Origin: Vreelandella sedimenti
Lineage (GTDB): Bacteria; Pseudomonadota; Gammaproteobacteria; Pseudomonadales; Halomonadaceae
Length of the DNA: 64,000 nucleotides
Reading direction: 5' to 3'
NCBI RefSeq assembly: GCF_013416325.1
Contig: NZ_JACCGK010000011.1
Location: 1 to 64,000, forward strand
The notes beneath the pieces were generated by a model. That model saw only the letters and a list, made by a program, of their open reading frames with translations. It had not been told where the DNA came from and ran no database searches. Positions 26,431 through 35,222 of the stretch are shown one piece after another (positions within the stretch are counted from its first letter, which is position 1; the number at the start of each line of letters is the position of its first letter). The position numbers were made by a program, and so were the translations under genes.

Positions 26431-27567
26431 TTATAAAGTGTGTGGATCTACCGCTAAACGCGATACGGGTAACGTTGCGTCAGTAAGGCCCATTTTGAGT
26501 AGAAAGGTTTCAAAGCCAGCGTAACGGCGGCTATCTAATGCCGCGGGGCTTAGCGCCATGCGGCGCAGGATATCCTCCCAGGCGTTGGCGTTAATGTCAT
26601 TCTCGAGCACAGGGTGCGCGCTAATCAACAGCTCCCAGGCGGCGTCTGGGTTGTTGATAATCCAGTGGCTCGCTTGCTCAAGGGCAAGCACGAAGCGCGA
26701 CCAGGTATCAGCGCGGCGAACAAGCGTATCGCTATTGGCCAATACCACCAGGCCGTCATTTCGGGGGATATCTAGCTCATCAAAGCGAATGACGTGGGTG
26801 TTAATGCCTTCTGTCGCCAACTGCTGGGGAAGGTAGTGGTAAAAGCCATCGGCGACCGCATCAATCTGACCTTCCCGCATTGCTCGAATGGGGTCGAAGT
26901 GCAGGTTGATAGGCGGGGTGAAATCATCTGTTTGTTGTACCGAACGGGGGAGTAAACGCGGAATGCTCAGGTCGCGGCCTTCTCCGGTGGTATAACCGTA
27001 GTGTAACCCTGCCAAGGTATTTTCAGTTTCCGCTTGCTCCTCGCCCGTCACAATGACCGCCGTCAGCGAGGTTTCAATCAGTGTTGCGATCCGGGTGATC
27101 GGCGCACCGTTATGGACTTGTAGATGAAGCAGTGGCTGGCGGGTTAGCGCCAAATCGACTTCACCTGCGGTTAGCAGCTTGATAGCGATGGAAGGGTCGG
27201 CCGGTGATTGAATCTCTACCTCAAGCCCCTGGGCAGCGTACAGCCCTCGCTCTTTAGCAATCACCAAGGCTGCGTGCTGCGGGCTCAAGTACCAATCCAG
27301 CATTAGCGTGATGTGTTTCATCGGCGGTGGTTCTAGTGGCGGTGCCGGGGTTTGCGCCATGGTGGGCACTTCCTCGACGCTTTCGCTGTCAATGGTTCGC
27401 CAAAATGCTTCCGGCACCTCAACATCTGTATCTAGCGTCAGTGGGGCCGTCTCTGAAGGGCTTTCTTCGCGCTCTTCATTTGCGTAAATAACTGAATTAG
27501 AAAACAATAAGGTAACGATGAGACTCAACAGAATAGGGTGCCAACAGCGTAAGAGGCAACGCAACAT
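26431..27567 (-). CDS. ABC-type substrate-binding protein, NMT1/THI5-like
   Basis: The protein (378 residues from the chosen ATG at 27567, which follows TGGAG) has an N-terminal signal peptide ending near IYA-NEE and a Pro/Glu-rich linker. A periplasmic binding domain then begins at about residue 90: LMLDWYLSPQHAALVIAKERGLY, KLLTAGEVDLALTRQP. This matches the NMT1/THI5 and nitrate/sulfonate/taurine binding group. No permease or ATPase lies next to it, so it may serve a distant transporter or be an orphan. The linker between signal and domain is unusually long. Confidence 0.8.
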   Translation of the reverse strand: MLRCLLRCWHPILLSLIVTLLFSNSVIYANEEREESPSETAPLTLDTDVEVPEAFWRTIDSESVEEVPTMAQTPAPPLEPPPMKHITLMLDWYLSPQHAALVIAKERGLYAAQGLEVEIQSPADPSIAIKLLTAGEVDLALTRQPLLHLQVHNGAPITRIATLIETSLTAVIVTGEEQAETENTLAGLHYGYTTGEGRDLSIPRLLPRSVQQTDDFTPPINLHFDPIRAMREGQIDAVADGFYHYLPQQLATEGINTHVIRFDELDIPRNDGLVVLANSDTLVRRADTWSRFVLALEQASHWIINNPDAAWELLISAHPVLENDINANAWEDILRRMALSPAALDSRRYAGFETFLLKMGLTDATLPVSRLAVDPHTL

Positions 27568-27719
27568 AGTCAGTAACTCCAGGGGTTGTAACGGCGAAGT
27601 GTAGCCGCCTGGGAAAGCTTCTGACCAGCCCCTTGAGCATAAGGGGGTGCTGAGAAGAGACAGTAAATTCAACGGTTACATGCAATAATAGCGCTGTATT
27701 GATGTAGAGACGGAGAGTC

Positions 27720-29426
27720 ATGGACACAATTTATACGTTCTTTTTGGTAGGCGGTTCTCTTATGGCGCTCAGCATTTTGGCCAGCCGCTTATCGTCGATG
27801 ATGGGTGTGCCGCTGCTGCTGATCTTCCTTGGACTAGGCATGCTAGCAGGTGAAGAGGGCGTACTGGGCGTCGTGTTTGACGATTACTCCATGGCCTTTG
27901 CCATCGGCCACCTCGCCCTGGCCATGATTTTGTTAGACGGTGGCTTACGTACTCGCCTCAAAACCTTCCGAGTGGGTTTTAAACCCGCGCTTTCCCTCGC
28001 GACCTTCGGTGTCTTTATCACCAGCGCCATTGTTGGCGTTATCGCGATGTGGATTTTTGACCTAACGATAGTACAGGGCCTGCTGGTTGGCGCCATCGTA
28101 GGTTCAACCGATGCTGCCGCGGTTTTCTCCATGCTCAGCGGTCGCGGTGTTAATCTCAACGAACGGGTAGGGGCGACGCTGGAGATCGAGTCGGGCACCA
28201 ACGACCCGATGGCGATTTTCCTGACCCTGATGCTGGTTGAATTGCTCGTCGGTGATATTGGCGGCCCCGTTGAAACCCTGCTGTTTTTCCTTTCTCAGTT
28301 TGGTATTGGTTTGATTGTCGGCCTAGGGGGCGGTTGGCTGAGTGCCAAGCTGCTACGCTGGCTCGATTTAGCCCCAGGCCTTTACGCCATGCTAGCGCTG
28401 GCACTGGGTTTCAGTGTGTTCGGTTTAACCAGCGTGCTGGGCGGTAGCGGCTTTTTAGCGATCTATCTTGCTGGTTTGATGATTGGTAATCAGCCCGGGC
28501 GCCACCTCAACTTTATTCTGCCTGTGCACGACGGCTTGGCGTGGCTAAGTCAAATCGGCTTGTTCCTGGTGCTTGGCCTCCTGGTTACACCCAGTGAGTT
28601 ATGGGACGTGGCACTGCCCGCGGGGTTGGTGGCACTGGCGCTCATCTTTATTGCCCGCCCGCTGGCGGTGCTGATCACCATCAAACCGTTCTTCAAATTC
28701 CGTTGGCGGGAAACCTTCTTCATTGCCTGGGTGGGCTTGAGAGGGGCGGTGCCTATCGTGCTGGCTATTTTCCCGGTTATCGGTGGGGTAGAAAACGCCT
28801 CGCTCTACTTTAATGTGGCCTTCGCCGTGGTATTGATGTCGCTACTGATTCAGGGTGGCTCACTGACGCTGATGGCCAAGTGGTTGAAGGTGGAAGTGCC
28901 GGTAGGCACCGTGCCTAACCGGCGCGGCCCGCTGGGCATCCTGCCGGAAAACGACTTTGAGCTATTTGTGTACGGGGTCGAAAACCAGGATTTAGAGGAT
29001 GTGCCTATCCGGCTGCTGCGTTTTCCTTCAGGTGCTTTGATTTCCGCGCTGTTCCGCGACCACGCCATGCTGCACCCCAAGGGCAGCACGCGCTTGAAGC
29101 TGGGTGATGTGATTTGTGTGATCGGCCGCTCAGAGGACCTGTACGCGCTTAACCGACTATTCAATGGCGATGCCAAGCTCAAACAGGAGCGCGCCTTCTT
29201 CGGTACCTTTACCCTGGATGGTAGCGCGCAAATGCAGGATATCGCCCAAGCCTATGGCCTAACGCTCAGCCCCGGTGAACAGGACATGACGCTGGCGGAA
29301 TTTATCGCCCTGCGCGTAGGTGGCCACCCAGTTATCGGGGACGACGTAGATTGGCACGGCATTCATTGGGTGGTCAGCGATATGGAAGGCGGAAAGATTA
29401 CCCGCGTCGGGTTACGTTTGTACTAA
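27720..29426 (+). CDS. nhaP2: K+/H+ antiporter NhaP2 (CvrA) family
   Basis: The 568-residue product has about twelve membrane helices with the CPA1 core (AIVGSTDAAAVFSML, ESGTNDPMAIFLTL, GLRGAVPIVLAIFPVIGG). A cytosolic TrkA-C domain lies near residues 405-485 (IRLLRFPSGALISALF, LKLGDVICVIGRSEDL), followed by a CorC/HlyC-like C-terminal domain ending GGKITRVGLRLY. That domain order is typical of NhaP2/CvrA, which exports K+ in exchange for protons and helps volume control in saline media. Its stop is six bases before the tRNA-Ser promoter. Confidence 0.92.
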   Translation: MDTIYTFFLVGGSLMALSILASRLSSMMGVPLLLIFLGLGMLAGEEGVLGVVFDDYSMAFAIGHLALAMILLDGGLRTRLKTFRVGFKPALSLATFGVFITSAIVGVIAMWIFDLTIVQGLLVGAIVGSTDAAAVFSMLSGRGVNLNERVGATLEIESGTNDPMAIFLTLMLVELLVGDIGGPVETLLFFLSQFGIGLIVGLGGGWLSAKLLRWLDLAPGLYAMLALALGFSVFGLTSVLGGSGFLAIYLAGLMIGNQPGRHLNFILPVHDGLAWLSQIGLFLVLGLLVTPSELWDVALPAGLVALALIFIARPLAVLITIKPFFKFRWRETFFIAWVGLRGAVPIVLAIFPVIGGVENASLYFNVAFAVVLMSLLIQGGSLTLMAKWLKVEVPVGTVPNRRGPLGILPENDFELFVYGVENQDLEDVPIRLLRFPSGALISALFRDHAMLHPKGSTRLKLGDVICVIGRSEDLYALNRLFNGDAKLKQERAFFGTFTLDGSAQMQDIAQAYGLTLSPGEQDMTLAEFIALRVGGHPVIGDDVDWHGIHWVVSDMEGGKITRVGLRLY

Positions 29427-29432
29427 AAGGCG

Positions 29433-29460
29433 TTGACTTCCAAGGAAAAGCTGTTAGTAT
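29433..29460 (+). promoter_or_regulatory. Sigma-70 promoter of tRNA-Ser
   Basis: TTGACT at 29433-29438 and TAGTAT at 29455-29460 are separated by 16 bases and end 15 bases before the mature tRNA 5' end. The match to consensus -35 and -10 boxes and the position support a dedicated tRNA promoter. Confidence 0.6.
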
Positions 29461-29475
29461 ACGCACCCATAAGCC

Positions 29476-29566
29476 GGAGGGATGGCAGAGCGGTTGAATG
29501 CACCGGTCTTGAAAACCGGCATAGGTTAATAGCCTATCCAGGGTTCGAATCCCTGTCCCTCCGCCA
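29476..29566 (+). tRNA. tRNA-Ser (anticodon TGA)
   Basis: The 91-base gene folds as a class II tRNA: acceptor GGAGGGA pairs with TCCCTCC, the anticodon stem CCGGT/ACCGG (29503-29507 and 29515-29519) encloses loop CTTGAAA with anticodon TGA at 29510-29512. There is a long variable arm ATAGG...CCTAT typical of serine tRNAs, the TTCGAAT T-loop, and the 3' CCA is encoded. An integrase relic directly downstream suggests that the gene served as an island attachment site. Confidence 0.97.
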
Positions 29567-29580
29567 CCTCGATACTAAAG

Positions 29581-29604
29581 CCCCTGATTCGTCAGGGGTT
29601 TTTT
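29581..29604 (+). terminator. Rho-independent terminator of tRNA-Ser
   Basis: CCCCTGA (29581-29587), a TTCG tetraloop and TCAGGGG (29592-29598), followed by six T residues: a textbook intrinsic terminator 15 bases after the tRNA. Confidence 0.92.
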
Positions 29605-29629
29605 CGTTTCTAGACTTTCTTTTTCCTTC

Positions 29630-30100
29630 CACAGAAAACCCTCGGCGATGAAGGACAGTAGGTTTGCGCGTATCGGTGACGTCGTTTGAGCACGGCCACA
29701 GCAGACTCGCTGAGCGGTATCGTTATCGTTCGACGTTTTCCCGCTTTGCTGTCCTCTGGCTCTAAGGTAATCAGCGCATTTTTCCAATTTACACGGCACC
29801 ACTACAGTTTTAACAGCTCGCCCTTGCATGCGCCTGGTTGGGCCAACTCTATAAAGTTGTCCCTGCGCTCGCCTTCGCGGATCGTTTGGCTTTCCCAATC
29901 AGTTTGCCTATCACCTTGTCGGCACCAAAGAAGTCATAGAGCTTGCCGGTACGCATCTTAATAACGGCCAATGACCGCTTATCCAGATTACCCTGCAGGT
30001 ACTCGGCGACAGCTTCGGTCTGGGGTTTCGTCTCAATAGTACTGGCGGTAAACCTGAGCCTTACATTTCCTATCTGATACTTCCGCAGCTTGCTTGTCGA
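29630..30100 (-). pseudogene. Decayed tyrosine integrase next to tRNA-Ser
   Basis: Three fragments of a tyrosine recombinase can be read on the minus strand in different frames. One, upstream, runs from KLRKYQIGNVRLRF through FFGADKV; the second contains RRDNFIELAQPG; the third has a catalytic-domain piece GKRRTITIPLSESAVAVLKR and CPSSPRVF, matching the stretch between the Lys and box II of phage integrases. Stops and frameshifts separate them, and the C-terminal box II and Tyr region is not recognisable. The position beside a tRNA 3' end is where island integrases normally sit. Confidence 0.6.
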
Positions 30101-30313
30101 TCATCTGAGTAGAGCGTCTAATTGGCTCAACGCCTCACACCGGGCAAGGGGATTTGCTCTGACTGGGTAAGCAGTTTCAGGATACACGTGTCGCTTGATC
30201 TGATATTAGCAAGTGGATGGATCAATCGCGTCAAAGCGTATAGATGAATCCTGACTACAAACGTCGTTAGCTTGAACGATTGCCACAGTGTTCAACCGGA
30301 TTGCCGAAGTGCA

Positions 30314-30338
30314 GGGAAGGGAAGGGAAGGGAAGGGAA
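30314..30338. repeat. Five tandem GGGAA units
   Basis: The pentamer GGGAA is repeated five times without error at 30314-30338, followed by GT. It lies in non-coding sequence at the border between the integrase relic and the AT-rich decayed genes. Perfect short tandem repeats like this can vary in copy number by slippage. Confidence 0.85.
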
Positions 30339-30436
30339 GTGTCAGTGATATGTCGAATTTTTCTCAATAACCGAGTGATCAGTTATGCTTGTAAAGACAA
30401 AAAGTTTGATTGATGTTATTAAGAACAGTGGTATAG

Positions 30437-31076
30437 ATGCGCTTTAAAAGAGCCATTATCATCTTCCCAGATCACCAAGATACTTTTGAAGAAATATTTT
30501 CTGGTTCAGAAGATTTTATTAAGCGCATGTAGAAAAGCTTCTTAATTAAAAACAATTTTTTAGATGAGGCTAAATATGCAATATATGGTTATAATTTTGA
30601 ATCTTCTGTCCAGGAAGGGTGGTTGGAGACATGATGCTAATGAGCAGCTAGCGAAAGACATAGAAAATAAGGTTGTTCAATAAATTAAAAGTAACTTTTA
30701 TGAAGAAGGTGATTTGTCACCCGCAGGCTTTATCATTGAAGAGGCTTTGGAATGTTTTGGGCCATCTTTTGTGTATGAATTGATAAATAAAATATGGCAG
30801 AAATCTTATATTGACTCAATCCAAGAGTATCATGCCCATATTTTAAATGTAATTAAGAATATATCTTGTAAGATTGATGCTAGTCATTTTCTTCCGATAG
30901 CTATAGCCACTTACGCACACAATGATATTGTTATTAGAGGTGCTGGGTTGTCGTTGTTTGAAAGTTGGGATAATCCAGAATATAAATTTATGTTAGAAAA
31001 TGTGGCTGATAGTGGCATTGATTGGTTAAATAAATACAAGCAAGAAGTTATAGATAATTTAGGCGAAGAACTATGA
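30437..31076 (+). pseudogene. Decayed AT-rich gene, C-terminal 120 codons still open
   Basis: An ATG at 30437 starts MRFKRAIIIFPDHQDTFEEI and runs to a stop after 31 codons. After that, the same frame continues KSFLIKNNFLDEAKYAIYGY and then breaks up. The coding sense resumes in another frame as MSPAGFIIEEALECF... through IDNLGEEL, ending at 31076. I read this as one gene with at least one nonsense mutation and one frameshift. The family is unknown to me. Its end overlaps the start of the next decayed gene as ATGA, so the two were once coupled. GC content is far below that of the neighbours. Confidence 0.5.
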
Positions 31077-31518
31077 CCTATCTCATTAGGAAATTTACAT
31101 GTTCAAAATGGGATCCTAAAATCAACCGCCGGAAAGTGCAAGAGATCTTAATTCCGATGCTTTAACCTCTTGCTTAAGGACTTCAAGGAATACTCTTTTT
31201 GTTTGGGAAGCAAAAAGCTTAAACTGGGGCGACTTTGATAATATTCTTGCAGCGCTGTTTGTGTCTTCAGGTGGCCCTTCTAAAACTGATATGGTTTTGC
31301 TTGAAGAAGATAATATTACAAAAATAAAAGGGGTTAGTTTGGTTGAAACTGAAGCAATAACGCCAGCTATTGATGAAATAAATAAAAAACATCGTGATAT
31401 TTCCAATCTGACTTTATCAGCCATAGAAAATGTAGCTGATGAGATTTTAAACGAACTCCGAAAGGGAATAACGGGAACGTCAAAAGGTATAGTGAAAAGG
31501 CAGTTTTACGTTTATTAA
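31073..31518 (+). pseudogene. Second decayed AT-rich gene, frameshifted near 31125
   Basis: The frame starting at 31073 reads MTYLIRKFTCSKWDP and then stops. A shift near 31125 restores a long open frame: ESARDLNSDALTSCLRTS, NTLFVWEAKSLNWGDFDNIL, then a tail to 31518. The pattern RKFxxxKW...DALTxxLRTxxNTLxVW looks like a conserved family of small proteins that accompany toxin or defence genes in island DNA, but I cannot name it. With the preceding gene it forms a two-gene module now inactivated. Confidence 0.5.
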
Positions 31519-31673
31519 AAAATAAATTGATAGTGAAAGCATTAGCTCTGGAAACCTACCTATGCGATGGGATTAAAAATTAGCAGCTTTAGAAAAAAAA
31601 TTAAATAATAATTAGAAGTTAGATAAAACCTTGATAAGATCGAATAATTGTTACCTACTTCGAAAATGCTGGA

Positions 31674-31874
31674 TTGCATGTTGTTAAGTGGTTAAACCGT
31701 ACAAGCAGTGGCGACGTAGTGAAGCATGGTGGCCGAACTAATAGCAGTGATTTAGCTGATTTACACATCGCGCGTGCGATGGGAACTAGGCGAGAGTTGT
31801 CTTGTGTGATTTGCTCGTTATGTCTTTGCCTGTATTTCAATAATCTAAAGATAAGCAAGCATGATAGATGGTAA
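31674..31874 (+). pseudogene. Broken copy of the HGGRTD small-protein gene
   Basis: This frame contains SGDVVKHGGRTNSSDLADLH, which lines up with SGEVLEHGGRTDSNGCH of the intact gene 280 bases downstream. The signal peptide and the Cys/His residues of the motif have been lost, and the remainder (FNNLKISKHDRW) is unrelated. I interpret it as an eroded tandem duplicate rather than a functional gene. Confidence 0.4.
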
Positions 31875-31918
31875 TCTCGTTTAACTGACATCAGGCCAGC
31901 TATTCTGGAGAGATAATC

Positions 31919-32086
31919 ATGAAAAAGATATTAGTAGCGCTAATGCTGGCTGGGGTGTTCCTGAGTGCAGGTAACGTGTCCGCAACGACAGCTGTTCAGA
32001 GCGGGGAGGTTTTGGAACATGGCGGTCGAACCGACAGCAATGGTTGTCACCGGGATACTAAGCAAGGCACTCGTCATTGCCACTAA
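31919..32086 (+). CDS. Small secreted YHYH-like protein (55 aa)
   Basis: An ATG with an upstream GGAGAG starts a 55-residue protein: signal peptide MKKILVALMLAGVFLSAGNVSA (22 residues, written as MKKILV...NVSA), then a short mature part whose core is HGGRTDSNGCHRDTKQGTRHCH. The spacing HGGR-x-D-x-x-GCH-x-D-x-x-x-G-x-x-HCH is the conserved signature of small secreted metal-binding-looking proteins found in many gammaproteobacteria. The two Cys and several His could bind metal. Function unknown. It survived in an otherwise decaying segment, with a broken copy upstream. Confidence 0.75.
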   Translation: MKKILVALMLAGVFLSAGNVSATTAVQSGEVLEHGGRTDSNGCHRDTKQGTRHCH

Positions 32087-32255
32087 ACTATAAAGTGAAA
32101 CGCCTTCAACGATACTTTTAGTATGTGTTCGCGTTGTGACTATCAGCCTTCCCTGTGCAAGCCTCGGATTAACAAGTTGAGATTTCCAGCTAATCTTAGT
32201 AGATAGAGATCCATGCCGAATCAGTCATACTCGTTACCGCAGGGGAGATATCATC

Positions 32256-32543
32256 ATGAGACAGCGCGATGAATTCGTTGAAGAAATGAAAGCCAGGCTC
32301 GATGAGTGGAATGCTGATATCGATAAGCTGACTGCCAAGGCTCGCCAGGCGAGCGACGAGGCGAGGGTGAAGTACCAGGAGGATATCGAGCGGCTCAAGA
32401 AGCGCCAGGCGGAGACGCAACAAAGGCTCGATGAGCTTCAGCATGCCAGCGAAGCGGCCTGGGAGACTGTCCGCCAAGGTATGGAAGACTCTTGGGAGTT
32501 AATGCGTAAAGCCTTCCGGGATGCCTCTTCTCGTTTCAAGTAG
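32256..32543 (+). CDS. Coiled-coil stress protein (sll1863-like, 95 aa)
   Basis: The 95-residue product is one long amphipathic charged helix (MRQRDEFVEEMKARLDEWNA ... ASEAAWETVRQGMEDSWELM), predicted to form a coiled coil without signal peptide or membrane segment. It resembles the small sll1863-type stress-response family, whose exact role is unknown. An AGGGGAG site precedes the ATG. It ends 54 bases before telA, which is on the other strand. It marks the return to normal chromosomal base composition. Confidence 0.75.
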   Translation: MRQRDEFVEEMKARLDEWNADIDKLTAKARQASDEARVKYQEDIERLKKRQAETQQRLDELQHASEAAWETVRQGMEDSWELMRKAFRDASSRFK

Positions 32544-32597
32544 CTTATTCAACTATATGTTCAACTAACCATGCGTTTTACTTAAAAAAGCCTGAAG

Positions 32598-33809
32598 TTA
32601 ATTGGGGTCGCGGCCCTCTTGTGATTGCGACTCGCTGCCTTCTTGAAGACGCGCGATGGACGCATTTCCCTGTTTTGCCAGGGTTGCCAGGCGGTCGATC
32701 TGCGCATCCAGGCGGGGTAGGGCTTCTTGCCGATAGCTTGATAGATCGTCGATGGCGCCCATCACCTCGCTGAAAGCCTCCTCAAGCACTTGCATGTCGA
32801 GCATTGCGGAGGAGGCCCGCTTCTGAATGTCCACGCCTTGCTGCCGCAGGGCCTTGGCAGTGCCGCCAATCATCTGCGATGTGGTCGTATTGAGGGCTTC
32901 GATGCGATCCAGCACCAGGCGCTGATTAGCCATTGCCATGGCCACCGTGACTGCGACGGTGAGCGCCGACACGGTGACGTTAATGGCCCTGTCCACACCG
33001 CGCATTAATTCCCGGTTGTTGCGAATGATCACCTCTAGCGCCAGTACGCCTTGCTGACTTACTGCCAGTTGCTGCTGTAGATCCACGATACGCTGACGCA
33101 GGGGGAAGAGCAGTTCTTCCTCAAGAAATTGACGTCGCGGATCATCGCCATCGCGAGCAGTGACCTCGTCCTGCAGGCGCCGATCGATCATGCGGCCCAG
33201 CGCAATTTGGCGGTTCAGCTCGCAAAGGATTTTAGTTAACGCCTGCTGGTCATCGTTCAAGGTGAGGTTGTCACGATGCAACATGTCGCGACCGCTTTCC
33301 AGATCCTCGATGATCGCATCCAAGGCTTTCTGGGTATTCTCGAACTTGCAAAAGTAGCGCTGCAAGCGGCTATCCAGGCCGGGAATGACCGCTAGAACAC
33401 GATCCAATGTAGTCGGCGCCAAGCGATGGCGAGCGGGGTCGAGCCCTTCCATGCGCCCACGCAGATCGGTCAGTGCCTTGGCGACCGGCCCGCCTTCGTC
33501 GCCCTGGTGAGCCAACTTACGCAGCGGTGTTTGCAGCATGGCGCTGCGATGGGCGGCCTGTTGCTGCAGTTCAAGGCCCATCTCATCCACTGCACGGCGC
33601 TGGCGAACCACTGACTCCTCATCACCTTCGGCGAGGATATCCTCGACAAAGCGGTCGGCCAACGCCTCAAGCTCAGGGTCGATATTACGCTCATCAGGGG
33701 TTACCGATTCAGCCTGACGTGCACCCAATCGACTAGCTCCCAACTGGTCAGCGATCTCGTCCACCGGCGGCAGGGAGAGGCGACGTTTGTCATCGGATTG
33801 CTGAGCCAT
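32598..33809 (-). CDS. telA: Toxic anion resistance protein TelA
   Basis: The 403-residue protein matches the TelA/KlaA family, mostly helical and linked to tellurite and other toxic-anion or cell-envelope stress tolerance; the mechanism is unknown. Recognisable parts are the segment FCKFENTQKALDAIIEDLES (about 150-169), LHRDNLTLND, and the long helices at QEGVLALEVIIRNNRELMRGVDRAINVTVSALTVAVT (within about 250-285). It is downstream of a membrane protein gene on the same strand, separated by 108 bases with small repeats. Both are likely part of one stress operon. Confidence 0.88.
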   Translation of the reverse strand: MAQQSDDKRRLSLPPVDEIADQLGASRLGARQAESVTPDERNIDPELEALADRFVEDILAEGDEESVVRQRRAVDEMGLELQQQAAHRSAMLQTPLRKLAHQGDEGGPVAKALTDLRGRMEGLDPARHRLAPTTLDRVLAVIPGLDSRLQRYFCKFENTQKALDAIIEDLESGRDMLHRDNLTLNDDQQALTKILCELNRQIALGRMIDRRLQDEVTARDGDDPRRQFLEEELLFPLRQRIVDLQQQLAVSQQGVLALEVIIRNNRELMRGVDRAINVTVSALTVAVTVAMAMANQRLVLDRIEALNTTTSQMIGGTAKALRQQGVDIQKRASSAMLDMQVLEEAFSEVMGAIDDLSSYRQEALPRLDAQIDRLATLAKQGNASIARLQEGSESQSQEGRDPN

Positions 33810-33822
33810 AGAGATCTCCTGG

Positions 33823-33850
33823 GCTATTAAAGCTATTTAAAGCTATTAAA
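33823..33850. repeat. Three short direct repeats GCTATT(T)AAA upstream of telA
   Basis: GCTATTAAA (33823), GCTATTTAAA (33832) and GCTATTAAA (33842) recur at about 9-10-base spacing in the 108-base gap between telA and its upstream membrane partner. They may be regulator half-sites spaced by one helical turn. Confidence 0.45.
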
Positions 33851-33917
33851 AATGCGATGAAATAAAACGGTTTAAATACAACAGAGTGAAAATTGCACGA
33901 TAGCACTGCCTGTCAGC

Positions 33918-34859
33918 TTAATCCTTGCGGGCATAACGATCTGCCCCTTCGACGAAGCGGCGCAGATCTTCCAGCGCTTTTTCGGTGGTGACCGACGCCT
34001 GGGGGCGAGCCGTCTCTATGCGCGCCATGGAAACGGCAGTATCGTCGAGCACGGTCAAGGCGGATTCGATGCGGGCAGAGAGCTTATTCAGCCGGTGTTC
34101 GGTCTCCACTAGCAAATCGAGGCGACGCACCAGAGCAGCACGCTCTTCATCGCTTAATCGTTTGCCCTCCCGCTCCAATCGGCCGCGTACGTAATTACCG
34201 TCCACGCTAACCACACCACGTGCTTGGGAGGCCATGGTCGTCAACGTATCCACCGCGCCGAAACAGACTTGGGTGACCAAGCCTTGCGAGCGCTCAAAGG
34301 CCAGCTCGCCAGTATGGAATCGGTCGCTCAGTACGTCCATCACATGGCGGTAGCGGCTGTAGAGGCGGTCGGTCAGGATTGCCAAATCGGGGCGGTGCAC
34401 ATCGAGCAAGTTCTGCTTGGCCCGGCACATGGCCATGACTAGATCGTCGGCTCCCACAGGTGGCCTTGCGGGGTCGAGTACCGACACCCCCGTTTCATAG
34501 GCGTTGCGCTCCTCTTCAGCACGGCGCTGCTGTGCTTCGGCCTCTCTTTGAGCTTTATGGCGACGCACGCGGCGACGGGCCAGCCAGCCGCGTAGCTTCC
34601 GCTCGATAGGAAGTGCTATAGGAATGGCGACGATGCCTGTCAACCAGCCAAACAGGCTGGGGCTGAAACCACCCCACAGGGAGGTCAGCCACAGCAACAT
34701 GCTGATGGAGGGAACCACTAGGCAGTAGCGGGCGATTACCTGGAGACGACTGGTAGCCGACACCGGAAGTGCCAGGCCAGGATTGAAGAGGCCGACCAGT
34801 AGCCAGGGCAGGCAGGTCATAAACAGGCCATAGGAAAATCCCTGCAGGAATCCCAACAT
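33918..34859 (-). CDS. Membrane-anchored partner of TelA (XpaC-like)
   Basis: The 313-residue product has two or three N-terminal membrane helices (about 7-25, 45-62, 65-80), a basic segment rich in Arg (RGWLARRRVRRHK), and a helical cytosolic domain of about 200 residues (LDVHRPDLAILTDRLYSRYRHV, LTTMASQARGVVSVDGNYV). It resembles XpaC-type proteins that occur beside TelA in many bacteria. The pair on the same strand suggests joint action in envelope stress. The biochemical role is unknown. Confidence 0.7.
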   Translation of the reverse strand: MLGFLQGFSYGLFMTCLPWLLVGLFNPGLALPVSATSRLQVIARYCLVVPSISMLLWLTSLWGGFSPSLFGWLTGIVAIPIALPIERKLRGWLARRRVRRHKAQREAEAQQRRAEEERNAYETGVSVLDPARPPVGADDLVMAMCRAKQNLLDVHRPDLAILTDRLYSRYRHVMDVLSDRFHTGELAFERSQGLVTQVCFGAVDTLTTMASQARGVVSVDGNYVRGRLEREGKRLSDEERAALVRRLDLLVETEHRLNKLSARIESALTVLDDTAVSMARIETARPQASVTTEKALEDLRRFVEGADRYARKD

Positions 34860-35222
34860 AGATACGGCTATCCTTCAGTCATGGAACGCAAATATTGTGT
34901 TTAGAATAACTGAGATAGGTCGCTAAGCACCAGCTGGGTAACTACAGGCTATTGGCTGGCTGTGAACTGCTATTTCACCTTTCTCTTAGAAATTATCCCC
35001 CATCTTTTAGCAAGATAACTTCTACAGAAATTTAACAAAAGCTTTACAGTTTAATTGCCATTTGTAACCGTATCGACTAGCTTAGTTACGACGGGTGCGC
35101 TAAATAACCCTAATGCTGGCTTACTCAATCGTTTCTGAACACCACCGACTGCGGCTTGGCTCACTTGGTGCGCTCCAATTTCAGCCCAGTCAATTTGGGT
35201 TAACCAGCAAGGAGGACATCAA
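34860..35222. other. Long intergenic region before the ATP-grasp gene
   Basis: These 363 bases between divergent genes are AT-richer than the flanks and contain no open frame. They must hold both promoters. A GGAGGA ribosome-binding site for the ATP-grasp gene is at its end. I see no clear riboswitch or terminator. Confidence 0.4.

Noticed and set aside
29433..29651. Open frame across tRNA-Ser
   Set aside because: It covers the tRNA and terminator and is an artefact of the tRNA sequence.
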